Source: an uncultured Prevotellaceae bacterium
Lineage (GTDB): Bacteria; Bacteroidota; Bacteroidia; Bacteroidales; Bacteroidaceae
Direction: 5' to 3'
Length of the DNA stretch: 64,000 nucleotides
Assembly: GCA_902785945.1 (NCBI GenBank)
Contig: CADAAR010000008.1
Location: 1-64,000, forward strand
Part shown: positions 1 to 8,791 of the stretch, piece by piece
Layout of the letters: every line of letters starts with the position of its first letter
How positions within the stretch are numbered: the first letter of the stretch is position 1
The notes under the pieces: generated by a model
Told to the model about the DNA's origin: nothing
The model's input: only the letters and a program-made list of their open reading frames with translations
Database searches by the model: none
Made by a program: the position numbers and the translations under genes

Positions 1-334
1 TGAACACCTTGTCAAGCAACTTGAAGTTGTTGTCGTTGATGATGGAGAAGTCTTTGGTGATATAGACATCTGCAATTTCGTAGTTGCCAACGTGGTTGAC
101 ACCCAATCCTCTGCATACGCAAAGAACTCCAGTTCCTTCTTCTCCTGCTTCTTGATGATCTTCTTTGTAATGGTGTGAGCATCATCAGGGTCTCCTGCCA
201 TAGCCCCTGCAGTCAGATTACTCATGTTGTCGATGAGGTCTAACCTCAGTTTCTCGACAATACGAGCCTTCTCAATGGACTTGATCTTCTTCGTCTTGGG
301 AGAGTATTCCGAATTCAATGGAAATGGTTGCCAT
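1..334 (-). pseudogene. Frameshifted 5' part of an unrecognised gene, running off the window
   Basis: No single frame is open here, but conceptual translation on the minus strand gives convincing protein in pieces. After a possible ATG at 334-332, one frame reads a Lys/Glu-rich helical stretch (with IEKARIVEKLRLDLIDNMSN). Near 100-125 the sense switches to another frame that reads NYEIADVYITKDFSIINDNN and continues to the window edge. The ATG itself is in a third frame that stops after about 20 codons. At least one, probably two, indels are needed to join these pieces. I do not recognise the family. It could be a decayed gene next to the tRNA or a sequencing error. Confidence 0.5.
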
Positions 335-362
335 TTTGATAAACTTTTAAATTGTTAATACA

Positions 363-458
363 GGAACCAATCCTCGCGTCAATATATAAGCCTTCATCGG
401 GTCTTTTACTGGAACCAATCCTCGCGTCAATATATAAACCTTCATCGGGTCTTTTTTT
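363..458. repeat. 48-bp direct tandem repeat, two copies
   Basis: Two near-identical 48-bp units start at 363 and 411 (GGAACCAATCCTCGCGTCAA and onward); they differ by single bases. They lie directly upstream of the broken minus-strand gene, in its probable leader. 48 is a multiple of three, so every frame reads as a 16-residue repeat, but no credible gene covers it. From 459 to about 600 I see only AT-rich sequence with short GCGGCGATTTT-like repeats. Confidence 0.8.
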
Positions 459-604
459 TGCGTCAATTTCGACCCTGTTTTTTGCGGCGATTTTGCGGCG
501 ATTTTCACCTTTTGAGCCATTTTTGCGGCTATTTTGCGGCGATTTCGCGTCTCAAATTTGGAAAATTTTTCCAAAAATGGAAATGGTATTTCCTTATACG
601 AAAC

Positions 605-639
605 ATCGAGAAACCCTTTATTTATGGGAGTTTCTCGAT
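605..639 (-). terminator. Hairpin downstream of tRNA-Arg
   Basis: ATCGAGAAAC at 605-614 pairs with GTTTCTCGAT at 630-639, a perfect 10-bp stem with a 15-nt loop. It lies 13 nt beyond the tRNA 3' end on the minus strand. There is no strong U-run, so it may be a processing or termination signal rather than a classical terminator. Confidence 0.45.
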
Positions 640-651
640 ATTTTCGGTGTG

Positions 652-725
652 TGATCCCGTTGGGATTCAAACCCAAGACCTTCAGAACCGGAATCTGACG
701 CTCTATTCAGCTAAGCTACGGGACC
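652..725 (-). tRNA. tRNA-Arg (anticodon CCG)
   Basis: The minus strand folds as a cloverleaf. The acceptor stem is GGTCCCG with CGGGATC, and the D arm is GCTT...GAGC. The anticodon stem is TCAGA/TCTGA around the loop TTCCGGT, which places CCG at positions 34-36. The T arm is TTGGG/CCCAA around a TTTGAAT loop. It decodes CGG arginine codons. CCA is not encoded after the discriminator A. Confidence 0.9.
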
Positions 726-742
726 CAAAGGTACAATAAAAA

Positions 743-770
743 AGTGAATAGTGAATAGTGAATAGTGAAA
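743..770. repeat. Heptad tandem repeat (AGTGAAT x4)
   Basis: Four 7-bp units of AGTGAAT/AGTGAAA between tRNA-Arg and asnA. One of at least eleven arrays with 7-bp periodicity in the window. Confidence 0.85.
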
Positions 771-872
771 AAGTTAGAGAATTATGTTTTGTTAACGGGC
801 GGTTGGAAGGTGCAATTTGTTAGCAAATATCAAGGAAATGATAAATTTCTGCAAATATTTTTGGATTTTTGG

Positions 873-902
873 TTGCAAATTGATAATAATTATGTATTTT
901 TG
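873..902 (+). promoter_or_regulatory. asnA promoter (Bacteroidetes type)
   Basis: TATTTTTG at 895-902 fits the TAnnTTTG -7 element. TTG at 873-875 is 19 nt upstream, as expected for the -33 element. The asnA start codon follows 26 nt after the -7 box. The rest of 726-928 holds only the heptad repeat. Confidence 0.6.
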
Positions 903-928
903 CACGCAAATTAAGCATAAACTGACAA

Positions 929-1966
929 ATGGGACAAGTAATCAAACCTGTAAAATATGAAGCGCTGCTCGATACAAAGCAGACGGAACAGGGTATCAAA
1001 CTCATTAAGGAGTTCTTTCAGCAGAACCTTTCTACAGAACTGCGGCTGCGTCGTGTGACCGCCCCTTTGTTTGTGTTGAAGGGACTGGGTATCAACGACG
1101 ACCTGAACGGTGTGGAGCGTGCTGTGACCTTCCCCATCAAGGATCTGGGCGATGCTCAGGCTGAGGTAGTACATTCATTGGCAAAATGGAAGCGTCTGTC
1201 ACTGGCAGAATATGAAATTGAGCCGGGCTATGGCATTTATACCGATATGAATGCCATCCGCGCTGATGAAGAGTTGGACAACCTGCACTCGCTCTATGTA
1301 GACCAGTGGGACTGGGAGGCCGTGATCCGCAAGGAAGACCGTACGGTGGCCTTCCTGAAGAATATTGTGGAGCGCATCTATTCGGCCATTCGAAGAACGG
1401 AGTATCTGACTTGTGAGACCTATCCGCAAATCAAACCCTTCCTGCCTGAGAAGATACATTTTATCCATGCTGATGAACTGCTGAAGATGTATCCCGACAA
1501 GACGCCTAAGGAGCGTGAGGATGCTATTTGTGAGGCTTATGGTGCTGTGTTTATTATTGGTATCGGTGGTAAACTCTCGAATGGAGAGAAGCATGACGGC
1601 CGTGCGCCAGACTACGACGACTGGTCGACTATTGCTGAAAATGGTAAGATGGGCCTGAATGGTGATATCCTGATTTGGTATCCTGTGCTGGGACGCAGCT
1701 TTGAGTTGTCGTCGATGGGTATCCGCGTGGATAAGGAAAGTCTGCTGCGTCAGTTGAAGATAGAAGGTAAGGAAGAACGTGAACAGCTCTATTTCCACCA
1801 GCAGCTGCTGAACGACAAGCTGCCGTTGTCGATCGGTGGCGGTATCGGACAGAGCCGTCTTTGTATGGTGCTGTTGCATAAGGCACATATCGGTGAGATT
1901 CAGGCAAGTATCTGGCCTGACGATATGCGACGTGAATGCAAAGCGTTGGGAATGAACCTGATTTAG
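929..1966 (+). CDS. asnA: Aspartate--ammonia ligase
   Basis: Makes asparagine from aspartate, ammonia and ATP in the cytosol. The 345-residue length fits the AsnA family, whose catalytic domain resembles class II aminoacyl-tRNA synthetases. Family-typical stretches are ERAVTFPIKDLGDAQAEVVH near 65-85, AKWKRLSL, the segment around VDQWDWE near 120, and the C-terminal GGGIGQSRLCM. The start follows a good promoter. The gene is convergent with dnaX, separated by 19 bp. Its stop codon TAG is part of a short heptad repeat (1964-1979). Confidence 0.95.
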   Translation: MGQVIKPVKYEALLDTKQTEQGIKLIKEFFQQNLSTELRLRRVTAPLFVLKGLGINDDLNGVERAVTFPIKDLGDAQAEVVHSLAKWKRLSLAEYEIEPGYGIYTDMNAIRADEELDNLHSLYVDQWDWEAVIRKEDRTVAFLKNIVERIYSAIRRTEYLTCETYPQIKPFLPEKIHFIHADELLKMYPDKTPKEREDAICEAYGAVFIIGIGGKLSNGEKHDGRAPDYDDWSTIAENGKMGLNGDILIWYPVLGRSFELSSMGIRVDKESLLRQLKIEGKEEREQLYFHQQLLNDKLPLSIGGGIGQSRLCMVLLHKAHIGEIQASIWPDDMRRECKALGMNLI

Positions 1967-1979
1967 TGAATAGCGAATA
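1964..1979. repeat. Two-unit heptad repeat overlapping the asnA stop codon
   Basis: TAGTGAATAGCGAATA contains two 7-bp units of the AGTGAAT type. The asnA stop codon TAG is supplied by the first unit. Confidence 0.5.
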
Positions 1980-1985
1980 ATTGGC

Positions 1986-3782
1986 TTATGCCAATTCCAG
2001 ATCAAGTACCTGCTGTAGCTTTGCTATGGCAGGATTTGTTTTTCTCATCTCCTCGAACTGTTCACGACGGGAGAGAATCTTTGTTGGCTCTTTCTGGTCG
2101 CTGACAAGGATGGTGAAGGTAATCTGCTGGTTGTTCAGATGCAGTTGGAGCGTTTTGAGAATGCTCTTTTGGATGGCCTCCATATCTTGCTTGATGAGTT
2201 CATTCTCGACCGTTATTTCAACATGAGGGAACTCGGCAAGTTGCGGATTCATATTTTTCATACGGGTGGCGATGCCGATGAGTTGAGGTTGGTTGTCTGA
2301 CATGCGGTTGCACATCGACATCCACTGCAGCTCGAGGTCTTCCTGAGAAAACTTCTGATCGATCGGCTGACCGTCTTTCCCGTCGCCTAGATTATCGGAA
2401 AAGTTCACTTTTGAGGATTTGTCACCCTGACGGAGTTTGGTCCACGAGAAACCGATGTTTTTCAATGAAGTACTTTTGGCCGCTGGGGTAGGAGCGTTGG
2501 CGGGCGATTGCTGATTCGTTGGAATCTTCGGAGCACTCTGAGTAATCTGATTCTTTTGCTTGGGTTGAGACACAGGCGCCTCAGCAGCGGCTACCTGCGG
2601 GGCCGCTGACTTGGGCTGAGACTGCTGTATCAGGTTCTTAAACAGGGATTTTAATCGCTTGGGGCTGCGCCCCGCGCTCGCACCGTCATCAGGCTGGGTA
2701 ATCTGTGCGATCTCTATCAAGGTCAGTTCCACGAGCAACCGCTTGTTCGACGACTGACGATAGTTGATATCACATTGGTTCATCAGTTTAAGAGCTTGGT
2801 AGAGGAAGCGTGTTTCACACTTCTTGGCTTGCTCCTGATAACGCTCGCGCTGCTGGTCGCTCACTTCGAGCAAAGAGAGCGTCTGCGGGTCTTTGGCCAT
2901 TAGCACGTTGCGTACATGCTTGGCAAGCCCCTGTATGAGCAGTCCGCCATCGAATCCCTTGTTGATAATCGAGTTGAGCAGCACCATGATGTCGCTCACA
3001 TTATTAATAATAGAAAGGTCAATGATGCGGAAGTAATTATCGGTATCCAGCACGTTGAGATCCTCAATCACCTTGTCGTAGGTGATGTTGCCTTGACAGA
3101 ACGAAGCGGCCTGGTCGAAGATAGAGAGAGCATCGCGCATACCGCCATCAGCCTTCTCGGCTATAACGGCCAGAGCAGGTTCCTCGTATTGAATGCCTTC
3201 TTTTTCTGCCACAGACTTCAGATGGTCAATGGTGTTGCGGACGGTCATCCGTTCAAAGTCGTATATCTGACAACGGCTGAGGATAGTGGGCAGGATCTTA
3301 TGCTTCTCGGTAGTGGCGAGGATGAAAATGACGTGTGCGGGCGGCTCCTCGAGCGTCTTCAGGAAAGCGTTAAAGGCCGCCGTGGATAGCATGTGTACCT
3401 CGTCAATAATAAAGACCTTGTATCGGCCGAGCTGCGGTGGGATGCGTGTCTGCTCCATCAGCGTCTTGATGTGTTCCACACTATTGTTCGAGGCAGCGTC
3501 GAGCTCGAAGATGTTCAGAGAACGCTGCTCGTTGAACGACTGACAGCTCTCGCACTCATTACAGGCCTCGCCCTCTGCCGTTGGGTTCTGGCAGTTGATG
3601 GCCTTGGCGAAGATACGGGCACAGGTCGTTTTACCCACACCACGAGGACCGCAGAACAGGTAGGCATGGGCCAGTTTCCCGCTCTTTACGGCATTTTTCA
3701 GGGTGGTGGTGAGTGCCGCCTGACCTACGACGGTGTCGAAGGTCGTAGGACGATACTTACGTGCTGAAACGATATATTCCAT
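1986..3782 (-). CDS. dnaX: DNA polymerase III subunit gamma/tau
   Basis: Clamp-loader ATPase that loads the sliding clamp and, in the tau form, links polymerase to helicase. From the start MEYIVSARKYRP there are 598 residues. Visible are Walker A GPRGVGKTTC near 45, a four-Cys zinc module (CNECESC), Walker B DEVHML and the sensor segment TILSRCQIYDF. A long Gln/Pro/Ala-rich linker follows, then a C-terminal tau-like region. The open frame extends 64 codons further upstream, but that part crosses the promoter and reads as non-protein, so I chose 3782. I see no obvious slippery site for a gamma product. Confidence 0.93.
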   Translation of the reverse strand: MEYIVSARKYRPTTFDTVVGQAALTTTLKNAVKSGKLAHAYLFCGPRGVGKTTCARIFAKAINCQNPTAEGEACNECESCQSFNEQRSLNIFELDAASNNSVEHIKTLMEQTRIPPQLGRYKVFIIDEVHMLSTAAFNAFLKTLEEPPAHVIFILATTEKHKILPTILSRCQIYDFERMTVRNTIDHLKSVAEKEGIQYEEPALAVIAEKADGGMRDALSIFDQAASFCQGNITYDKVIEDLNVLDTDNYFRIIDLSIINNVSDIMVLLNSIINKGFDGGLLIQGLAKHVRNVLMAKDPQTLSLLEVSDQQRERYQEQAKKCETRFLYQALKLMNQCDINYRQSSNKRLLVELTLIEIAQITQPDDGASAGRSPKRLKSLFKNLIQQSQPKSAAPQVAAAEAPVSQPKQKNQITQSAPKIPTNQQSPANAPTPAAKSTSLKNIGFSWTKLRQGDKSSKVNFSDNLGDGKDGQPIDQKFSQEDLELQWMSMCNRMSDNQPQLIGIATRMKNMNPQLAEFPHVEITVENELIKQDMEAIQKSILKTLQLHLNNQQITFTILVSDQKEPTKILSRREQFEEMRKTNPAIAKLQQVLDLELA

Positions 3783-3804
3783 AAGTTTTAATAAAAATTT
3801 GGTG

Positions 3805-3842
3805 CAAAGATACAAATTTATTTCGAAAAATGCGTATCTTTG
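3805..3842. promoter_or_regulatory. Divergent promoters for dnaX and the divIC-like gene
   Basis: CAAAGATA at 3805-3812 is a minus-strand TATCTTTG box 22 nt before dnaX. TATCTTTG at 3835-3842 on the plus strand lies 10 nt before the next gene. Both units are packed into 70 bp, so the plus-strand transcript should have a very short leader. Confidence 0.6.
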
Positions 3843-3852
3843 CAGTCGAAAT

Positions 3853-4212
3853 ATGAAAGTATTGAATAGTATTAAGCTTTTTGCCCAAAAGGTATTGCGT
3901 GCGCAGGCTACGAAATATACGGTAGTCTGTCTGTTGGGTGTGCTGATTGTGGGGTTCCTGGATGAGAACAGCATCTGGAGTCACTTTAAGAACAAACAGC
4001 GCATCAGCGATTTGGAGGAGGAGATCGAGAAGTACAATTCCGAATACGAGCGCGACCAGGCTCAGATTCGTGAACTGAACCGCAATCCTAAGGCTATGGA
4101 GAAGATTGCCCGTGAGCGTTACTTCATGAAGGCCGATGACGAGGACATCTTCGTGCTGAGCGATGATGATCGCGAAGCCAAACCACTCGAAAGCCATGAG
4201 ACAACTGAGTAG
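3853..4212 (+). CDS. Septum formation initiator family protein (DivIC/FtsB-like)
   Basis: A bitopic membrane protein, 119 residues from the ATG at 3853. It has a short cytoplasmic N-terminus and one membrane helix (YTVVCLLGVLIVGFLDE, about 22-38). A periplasmic coiled coil follows (KQRISDLEEEIEKYNSEYER), then the family segment NPKAMEKIARERYFM. Proteins of this family link FtsL to the division septum. An upstream ATG at 3733 exists but lies inside dnaX and the promoter. The gene overlaps the next one by 17 nt, so the two are likely co-translated. Confidence 0.85.
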   Translation: MKVLNSIKLFAQKVLRAQATKYTVVCLLGVLIVGFLDENSIWSHFKNKQRISDLEEEIEKYNSEYERDQAQIRELNRNPKAMEKIARERYFMKADDEDIFVLSDDDREAKPLESHETTE

Positions 4213-4585
4213 GGTAGAGAGTATGATCTTTCTGTTGGGTGGCCTGTTGATGGTCATCGGTGCTGGCACGAGTCTGCTGGCATGGGGTGCTGCACCCTAT
4301 ATGTTTGCCGTGGGCGCCCTTTGTTTTACCGCTATGCAGATGAAACAGCGTTACGACGGACAGAATGTAACCATCCGTCGACTGCGTAGGATGATGCTGA
4401 TCAGCGATGTGCTGTTTCTGGTGTCTGCCCTGCTGATGTTTGCCAGTCAGCGTAATGTCTTTGGACTCGACCATATCACCTATCTGCAATATGTCTATCA
4501 GAAGTGGGTGGTGACGTTACTGATTGCCGCCATTTTGCAACTCTATTCCTTCCATAGATTAGGTCAGGAATTGGCAAAAGAATAA
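4196..4585 (+). CDS. Small integral membrane protein, unknown function
   Basis: 129 residues from MRQLSRVES, a start inside the end of the division gene. Hydrophobic segments at about 9-30, 34-48, 68-86 and 103-122 suggest four membrane helices, with a basic loop (MKQRYDGQNVTIRRLRRM) in the middle. I do not recognise a characterised family. The overlap with the divIC-like gene suggests an envelope or division role, but that is inference only. Confidence 0.75.
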   Translation: MRQLSRVESMIFLLGGLLMVIGAGTSLLAWGAAPYMFAVGALCFTAMQMKQRYDGQNVTIRRLRRMMLISDVLFLVSALLMFASQRNVFGLDHITYLQYVYQKWVVTLLIAAILQLYSFHRLGQELAKE

Positions 4586-4654
4586 AAAACTATAAAAGAA
4601 TGCGCATTTGTTTTAAAATGCGCAAATTTTTTTTTCCAATTCAAGATAACGTTG

Positions 4655-4662
4655 TACATTTG
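4655..4662 (+). promoter_or_regulatory. -7 element for the DUF4369 lipoprotein/pyrC unit
   Basis: TACATTTG fits TAnnTTTG and lies 19 nt before the ATG at 4682, in a 96-bp gap. Confidence 0.5.
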
Positions 4663-4681
4663 CAACGAAAACAAAGATATA

Positions 4682-5482
4682 ATGAATAAGTTCGTATATA
4701 CAATCATTGCAATTGTTGCTCTGACTTCTTGTGCTGAGTCCTATAATATCCAGGGTTCATCTACGGTTTCATCGCTTGACGGCAGCAAGCTTTACTTGAA
4801 AGCCATCAAGGATCAGGAACTGAAGAGTATCGACTCCTGCGATGTGGTACATGGTAAGTTCCGCTTTGCCGGATTGCTCGATACCATCCGTATGGCCAGC
4901 CTCTATATGGATGAGGAGAGCATCATGCCAATTGTCGTGGAGAAGGGGGAGATTGAAATCAAGATTGACGCTGCTAGTCAGCGGGTGAGTGGCACTCCTT
5001 TGAATGAGAAACTTTATGATTTCATCACCCTGCACAATCAGTTGAACAATGAGATGAACGAACTGTCACACAAGCAGAGTCAGATGCTGCTCGATGGTAT
5101 CGATGAAGAAGAAATCAATCAGCAGCTCACCGTTGAGGCGGCTGTGATTGCTCAGAAAGAGGATAGTCTGGTAACCAACTTTATTGTCGAGAACTTTGAT
5201 AATGTGCTTGGGCCTGGCGTGTTTATGATGATGACCAGCGGTTATCCTTATCCCGTGCTGACACCGCAGATTGAAGACATTATGAGCAAGGCATCGCAGA
5301 AGTTCAAGTCCGACCCCTATGTGAGCGAATACTACAGAACGGCCAATGAGATTCAGGCCCGTGAGAACGGTCTGGTCGATGATACCCAGATTGCTCCTCC
5401 TGCCGAGGCAGCCACCATTCAGCCGCCGCATACATTGCCCGATTCCATGCATGTGCCCCTGACCAATCTTCCCCAGAAATGA
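4682..5482 (+). CDS. DUF4369-type lipoprotein
   Basis: 266 residues. The signal peptide MNKFVYTIIAIVALTSC ends in a lipobox cysteine at about residue 17. The following roughly 100 residues (SSLDGSKLYLKAIKDQELKS and onward) resemble the DUF4369 domain found at the N-terminus of Bacteroidetes thioredoxin-like lipoproteins. No thioredoxin domain or CXXC follows; the rest is helical with a Pro-rich tail. Probably an envelope protein of unknown role. It overlaps pyrC by 4 nt (ATGA), so translation is likely coupled, although a functional link to pyrimidine synthesis is not obvious. Confidence 0.75.
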   Translation: MNKFVYTIIAIVALTSCAESYNIQGSSTVSSLDGSKLYLKAIKDQELKSIDSCDVVHGKFRFAGLLDTIRMASLYMDEESIMPIVVEKGEIEIKIDAASQRVSGTPLNEKLYDFITLHNQLNNEMNELSHKQSQMLLDGIDEEEINQQLTVEAAVIAQKEDSLVTNFIVENFDNVLGPGVFMMMTSGYPYPVLTPQIEDIMSKASQKFKSDPYVSEYYRTANEIQARENGLVDDTQIAPPAEAATIQPPHTLPDSMHVPLTNLPQK

Positions 5483-6798
5483 GAACCGTTGTCCAGGGTG
5501 GAACCATTGTCAATGAAGGCAAGACGTTCGATGGTACCATCGTCATCGAAGACAGCAAGATAACGCAAATTATTCAAGGACATACCTATCCCGAAGCATC
5601 ATTTGATGAGGTCATTGATGCTTCGGGATGTTTCGTATTGCCAGGCATCATCGACGATCATGTTCACTTCCGTGAGCCAGGTCTGACGGAGAAAGCCGAT
5701 ATTGATACGGAGAGTCGTGCGGCAGCAGCAGGTGGTGTGACCACCTATTTCGATATGCCGAACACGGTGCCTCAGACAACCACGCTTGAGGCGTTGGAGG
5801 AGAAATTCGCGTTGGCGGCTCAGAAGAGTCACGTCAATTATAGTTTCTTCTTTGGTGCCACCAACGACAATCTCGCTCTCTTTCCACAACTTGATTCCCA
5901 TCGCATCCCTGGCATCAAGTTGTTTATGGGCAGTTCTACGGGCAATATGCTGGTCGACCGTCGTGAGTCGTTAGAGCAGTTGTTCTCCTCACTAAAGTTG
6001 CCCATTATGGCACATTGCGAGGATACGGCAATCATCAACCGCAATATGGCTCAGGCCAAGCAGCTGTATGGTGACGACCCCAAGGTGATTCATCATCCTG
6101 AAATCCGTAGCGAGGAGGCCTGTTATGAGAGTACCCGTTTGGCGGTGGAATTGGCACGTAAGCATCATGCCCGCCTCCACATCGCCCACCTCTCCACGGC
6201 TCGCGAACTGGAACTTATTGATCCATCTCTCATCACCGCCGAGGCTACCGTCAGCCATCTCTATTTCTGTGATCGCGACTATGCCAATCTGGGTACGCGC
6301 ATCAAGTGTAACCCCGCCATCAAAACCGAACGTGATCGTGAGGCTTTGCAACGGGCGCTCACCGATGGACGTATCACGGTGATTGGTACGGATCATGCTC
6401 CACATCTATTATCCCAGAAGGAGGGCGGCTGTGCGAAGGCGGTCAGTGGTATGCCGATGATTCAGTTCTCGCTGGTAACGATGTTGGAATTGGTGGATAA
6501 TGGCATTCTTTCTTTAGAACGTCTTGTGGAGCTGATGTGTCATAATCCGGCTCGTCTTTTCGAGGTTCGTCATCGAGGTTATATCCGTGAAGGCTATCAG
6601 GCTGATCTAGTGTTGGTACGACCCAATACGGCTTGGGTCTGCACCAAGAGCGTTATTCAAAGCAAGTGTGGCTGGAGCCCGATGGAGGGCCATATGTTTC
6701 TCTGGCGTATAGAACGCACCCTCTGTAATGGCCATACCGTTTATACCGACGGCAAGGTAGACACTTCCTACATCGCCCAACCCGTCACCTTCCGATAA
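5479..6798 (+). CDS. pyrC: Dihydroorotase
   Basis: Cyclises carbamoyl-aspartate to dihydroorotate, the third step of pyrimidine synthesis. 439 residues of the class I amidohydrolase type. HVHFREPG at 61-68 carries the metal-binding histidines, Lys147 in IKLFMGSSTG would be the carboxylated lysine, and further metal ligands lie in MAHCED and IAHLSTA. GTDHAPH near 303 supplies the catalytic Asp. It is translationally coupled to the preceding lipoprotein. The sequence downstream of the stop is a heptad repeat array. Confidence 0.93.
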   Translation: MRTVVQGGTIVNEGKTFDGTIVIEDSKITQIIQGHTYPEASFDEVIDASGCFVLPGIIDDHVHFREPGLTEKADIDTESRAAAAGGVTTYFDMPNTVPQTTTLEALEEKFALAAQKSHVNYSFFFGATNDNLALFPQLDSHRIPGIKLFMGSSTGNMLVDRRESLEQLFSSLKLPIMAHCEDTAIINRNMAQAKQLYGDDPKVIHHPEIRSEEACYESTRLAVELARKHHARLHIAHLSTARELELIDPSLITAEATVSHLYFCDRDYANLGTRIKCNPAIKTERDREALQRALTDGRITVIGTDHAPHLLSQKEGGCAKAVSGMPMIQFSLVTMLELVDNGILSLERLVELMCHNPARLFEVRHRGYIREGYQADLVLVRPNTAWVCTKSVIQSKCGWSPMEGHMFLWRIERTLCNGHTVYTDGKVDTSYIAQPVTFR

Positions 6799-6826
6799 CT
6801 ATTCACTATTCACTGTTCACTATTCA
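6799..6826. repeat. Heptad tandem repeat (CTATTCA x4)
   Basis: Four 7-bp units (CTATTCA, CTATTCA, CTGTTCA, CTATTCA) fill the whole gap between pyrC and the next start codon. Any ribosome binding site for the next gene must lie within the repeat. Confidence 0.85.
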
Positions 6827-6828
6827 TT

Positions 6829-7608
6829 ATGCTCATCACTTACGATATTCATGAGTTAGTACCCTATATCAACTGGCCCTATTTCCACTTTGCTTGGCAG
6901 GTGAAGCAACAAGACGAGAAGCTACGTCTGCATCAGGAGGCAGAGACACTTCTGACACAGTGGGAAGAGCGCTATCATGCCTATGCCCTCTTCGAACTCT
7001 TCGAGGCCCATTCAGATGGTGATGATATTGTGATTTCCTCCTCTTTTCGGATACCTTGCTTGCGTCAGCAACAAGGAGAACCGCCTTATCTTTGTCTTTC
7101 CGACTTTATATCCCCTCTTACCTCTAAACTCGGCATCTTCGCCACCTCTGCAGACATGGCCCTCGAAACTGATTTCGACGCCGATCCTTACCAAAAGATG
7201 ATGGCACAGTTGTTGGCTGATCGGTTGGCTGAGGCTGCTGCAGAACGGATGCATGAACAGGTGAGAAAGGAATATTGGGGTTATGCTAAAGACGAACAGT
7301 TGACAATTCCTGAGATGCTTGTCGAGAAGTTCCAGGGCATCCGACCTGCCGTGGGTTATCCTTCGCTGCCAGACACCAGCTTGAATTTCGTGCTCGACGA
7401 ACTCATCGACATGAAACAAATCGGCATCCGTCTCACGGAGAGTGGTGCCATGAAGCCCCACGCCAGCGTGAGCGGTCTGATGATAGCCCATCCTCAGGCT
7501 CGCTATTTTAATCTGGGTAAGATAGGTGAAGACCAGCTGCAGGATTATGCCCGTCGTCGCGGATTGCCTGTAGAGGTCTGCCGCAAATTCCTCGCTGCTA
7601 ATCTTTAG
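6829..7608 (+). CDS. Stand-alone cobalamin-dependent methionine synthase activation domain
   Basis: 259 residues resembling only the C-terminal, S-adenosylmethionine-binding activation domain of MetH. The SAM-binding signature is RPAVGYPSLPD near 181, preceded by EEYWGY-like KEYWGYAKDE and followed by PHASVSGLMIAHPQARYF near 215-232. In MetH this domain allows reductive remethylation of cob(II)alamin. As a separate protein it would act in trans on a MetH lacking the domain; no metH lies in the window. It overlaps the convergent phosphoesterase by 11 nt. Confidence 0.85.
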   Translation: MLITYDIHELVPYINWPYFHFAWQVKQQDEKLRLHQEAETLLTQWEERYHAYALFELFEAHSDGDDIVISSSFRIPCLRQQQGEPPYLCLSDFISPLTSKLGIFATSADMALETDFDADPYQKMMAQLLADRLAEAAAERMHEQVRKEYWGYAKDEQLTIPEMLVEKFQGIRPAVGYPSLPDTSLNFVLDELIDMKQIGIRLTESGAMKPHASVSGLMIAHPQARYFNLGKIGEDQLQDYARRRGLPVEVCRKFLAANL

Positions 7609-8791
7609 TAGATTGTGTCTTTAGGGTGATGACGACAATCTCGCCTGGGGCGCCGAAACGGAAGGGAATCAGTCCGCCTAAGCCTGCCGTGACGAACAGC
7701 GATTGTTCATCTTCGGTGTACCAGCCGTTGACTTCCTTGCCAGTGAGCGACATCGGACACCAGTCGAACAAGGCAAACTGCATCTTATGGGTGTGGCCGC
7801 TCAGGGTGAGTTGCGCCCTGCCGTCAGGGATGATCTTGCGTCGCCAGGAAGAGGGGTCGTGCTCCAGCATCAGCACAAAATCATCGTCGTCTACACCTTT
7901 CAGCGTCTTTTTGATATCGCCTTTCTGAGGGAAACGTATGCCATCGCCGTCGTTCTCCATACCCGCAATAATGATATGGCTCTTTCCCCGATCGATATAA
8001 CGGTGCTCATTCATCAGCAGCGTCCAGCCCATCTGCTTTTCCAGGCTCATGGTTTCACGCATGTTTGCCACCTTCCTGGCTGTGTTGCCACAGATGTAGT
8101 CGCCATAGTCGTGGTTGCCGAGTATGGTGTAGATGCCGTCCTTTGCCTTCAGCGAACTCAGCACATCCATGTGGCGGTAGATGTCCTGCGGCTGCGTATT
8201 CTGGATGTCACCAGTGTAGACAATCATATCAGGGTGCTGGGCATTGATGTTGTAGATGGCCTTTTTCAGAACATGCTCATTCCGGGCGGTATAGGAGCCG
8301 ACATGGGCGTCGGAGAACAGCACCACCTTATAGCCGTCGAAGGCCTTAGGTAGGTCAGGGGAGGCGAATGTCTGACGGTTTACCTCTACCTTGTTGAAGC
8401 CGATGAATGAGCCATAAAGGACAACGTACCAGATGACGGGAACGCAGATCAGTCCTATCAGATTGCCATAATTATTAGCAGGATGCTTGGCTGATTTCTT
8501 GTGCAGCAGTTTACTGAACGTCAGACCTGTGACGGAGCAGAGCATAAACACCAGTTTGGGGATGGCAATGAGACCCAACAGCAGGAGATAGATGTAGAGA
8601 ATGTTCGGATTGTCGGGAATGAAGTTCTTCTCGTACATCAGATAGATGGTGTAGGCCACCATGCCGATGGTAGGAAGCCAGCGGATGAACCGTTGGCCGA
8701 CAGAATACTTATGCCGCCAGTAGTGCAGGTCGAGATACAGATCAGGAAGGATGATCAGCAGCAGAAACAGATAGGGCGCACGTGCAATCAT
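7598..8791 (-). CDS. Membrane-anchored metallophosphoesterase
   Basis: 397 residues. The N-terminal 140 residues hold about four hydrophobic helices. The rest is a calcineurin-type phosphoesterase with the expected metal motifs in order: FSDAHVG near 160, GDIQN near 197, GNHDYGD near 225 and GHTHKMQ near 335. Related membrane phosphoesterases (YkuE/YaeI type) act on lipid or UDP-sugar substrates, but the substrate here is unknown. It overlaps plsC by 4 nt (ATGA) and probably forms an operon with it and the GT2 gene upstream. Confidence 0.85.
   Translation of the reverse strand: MIARAPYLFLLLIILPDLYLDLHYWRHKYSVGQRFIRWLPTIGMVAYTIYLMYEKNFIPDNPNILYIYLLLLGLIAIPKLVFMLCSVTGLTFSKLLHKKSAKHPANNYGNLIGLICVPVIWYVVLYGSFIGFNKVEVNRQTFASPDLPKAFDGYKVVLFSDAHVGSYTARNEHVLKKAIYNINAQHPDMIVYTGDIQNTQPQDIYRHMDVLSSLKAKDGIYTILGNHDYGDYICGNTARKVANMRETMSLEKQMGWTLLMNEHRYIDRGKSHIIIAGMENDGDGIRFPQKGDIKKTLKGVDDDDFVLMLEHDPSSWRRKIIPDGRAQLTLSGHTHKMQFALFDWCPMSLTGKEVNGWYTEDEQSLFVTAGLGGLIPFRFGAPGEIVVITLKTQSTKD

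Noticed and set aside
347-676. Minus-strand frame of 109 codons over the 48-bp repeat
   Set aside because: It overlaps the 3' end of tRNA-Arg and its C-terminal repeat is only the 48-bp DNA repeat read in frame; composition is not protein-like.
1199-2005. Minus-strand frame of 268 codons antisense to asnA
   Set aside because: asnA is unmistakable on the other strand; this frame has no family features.
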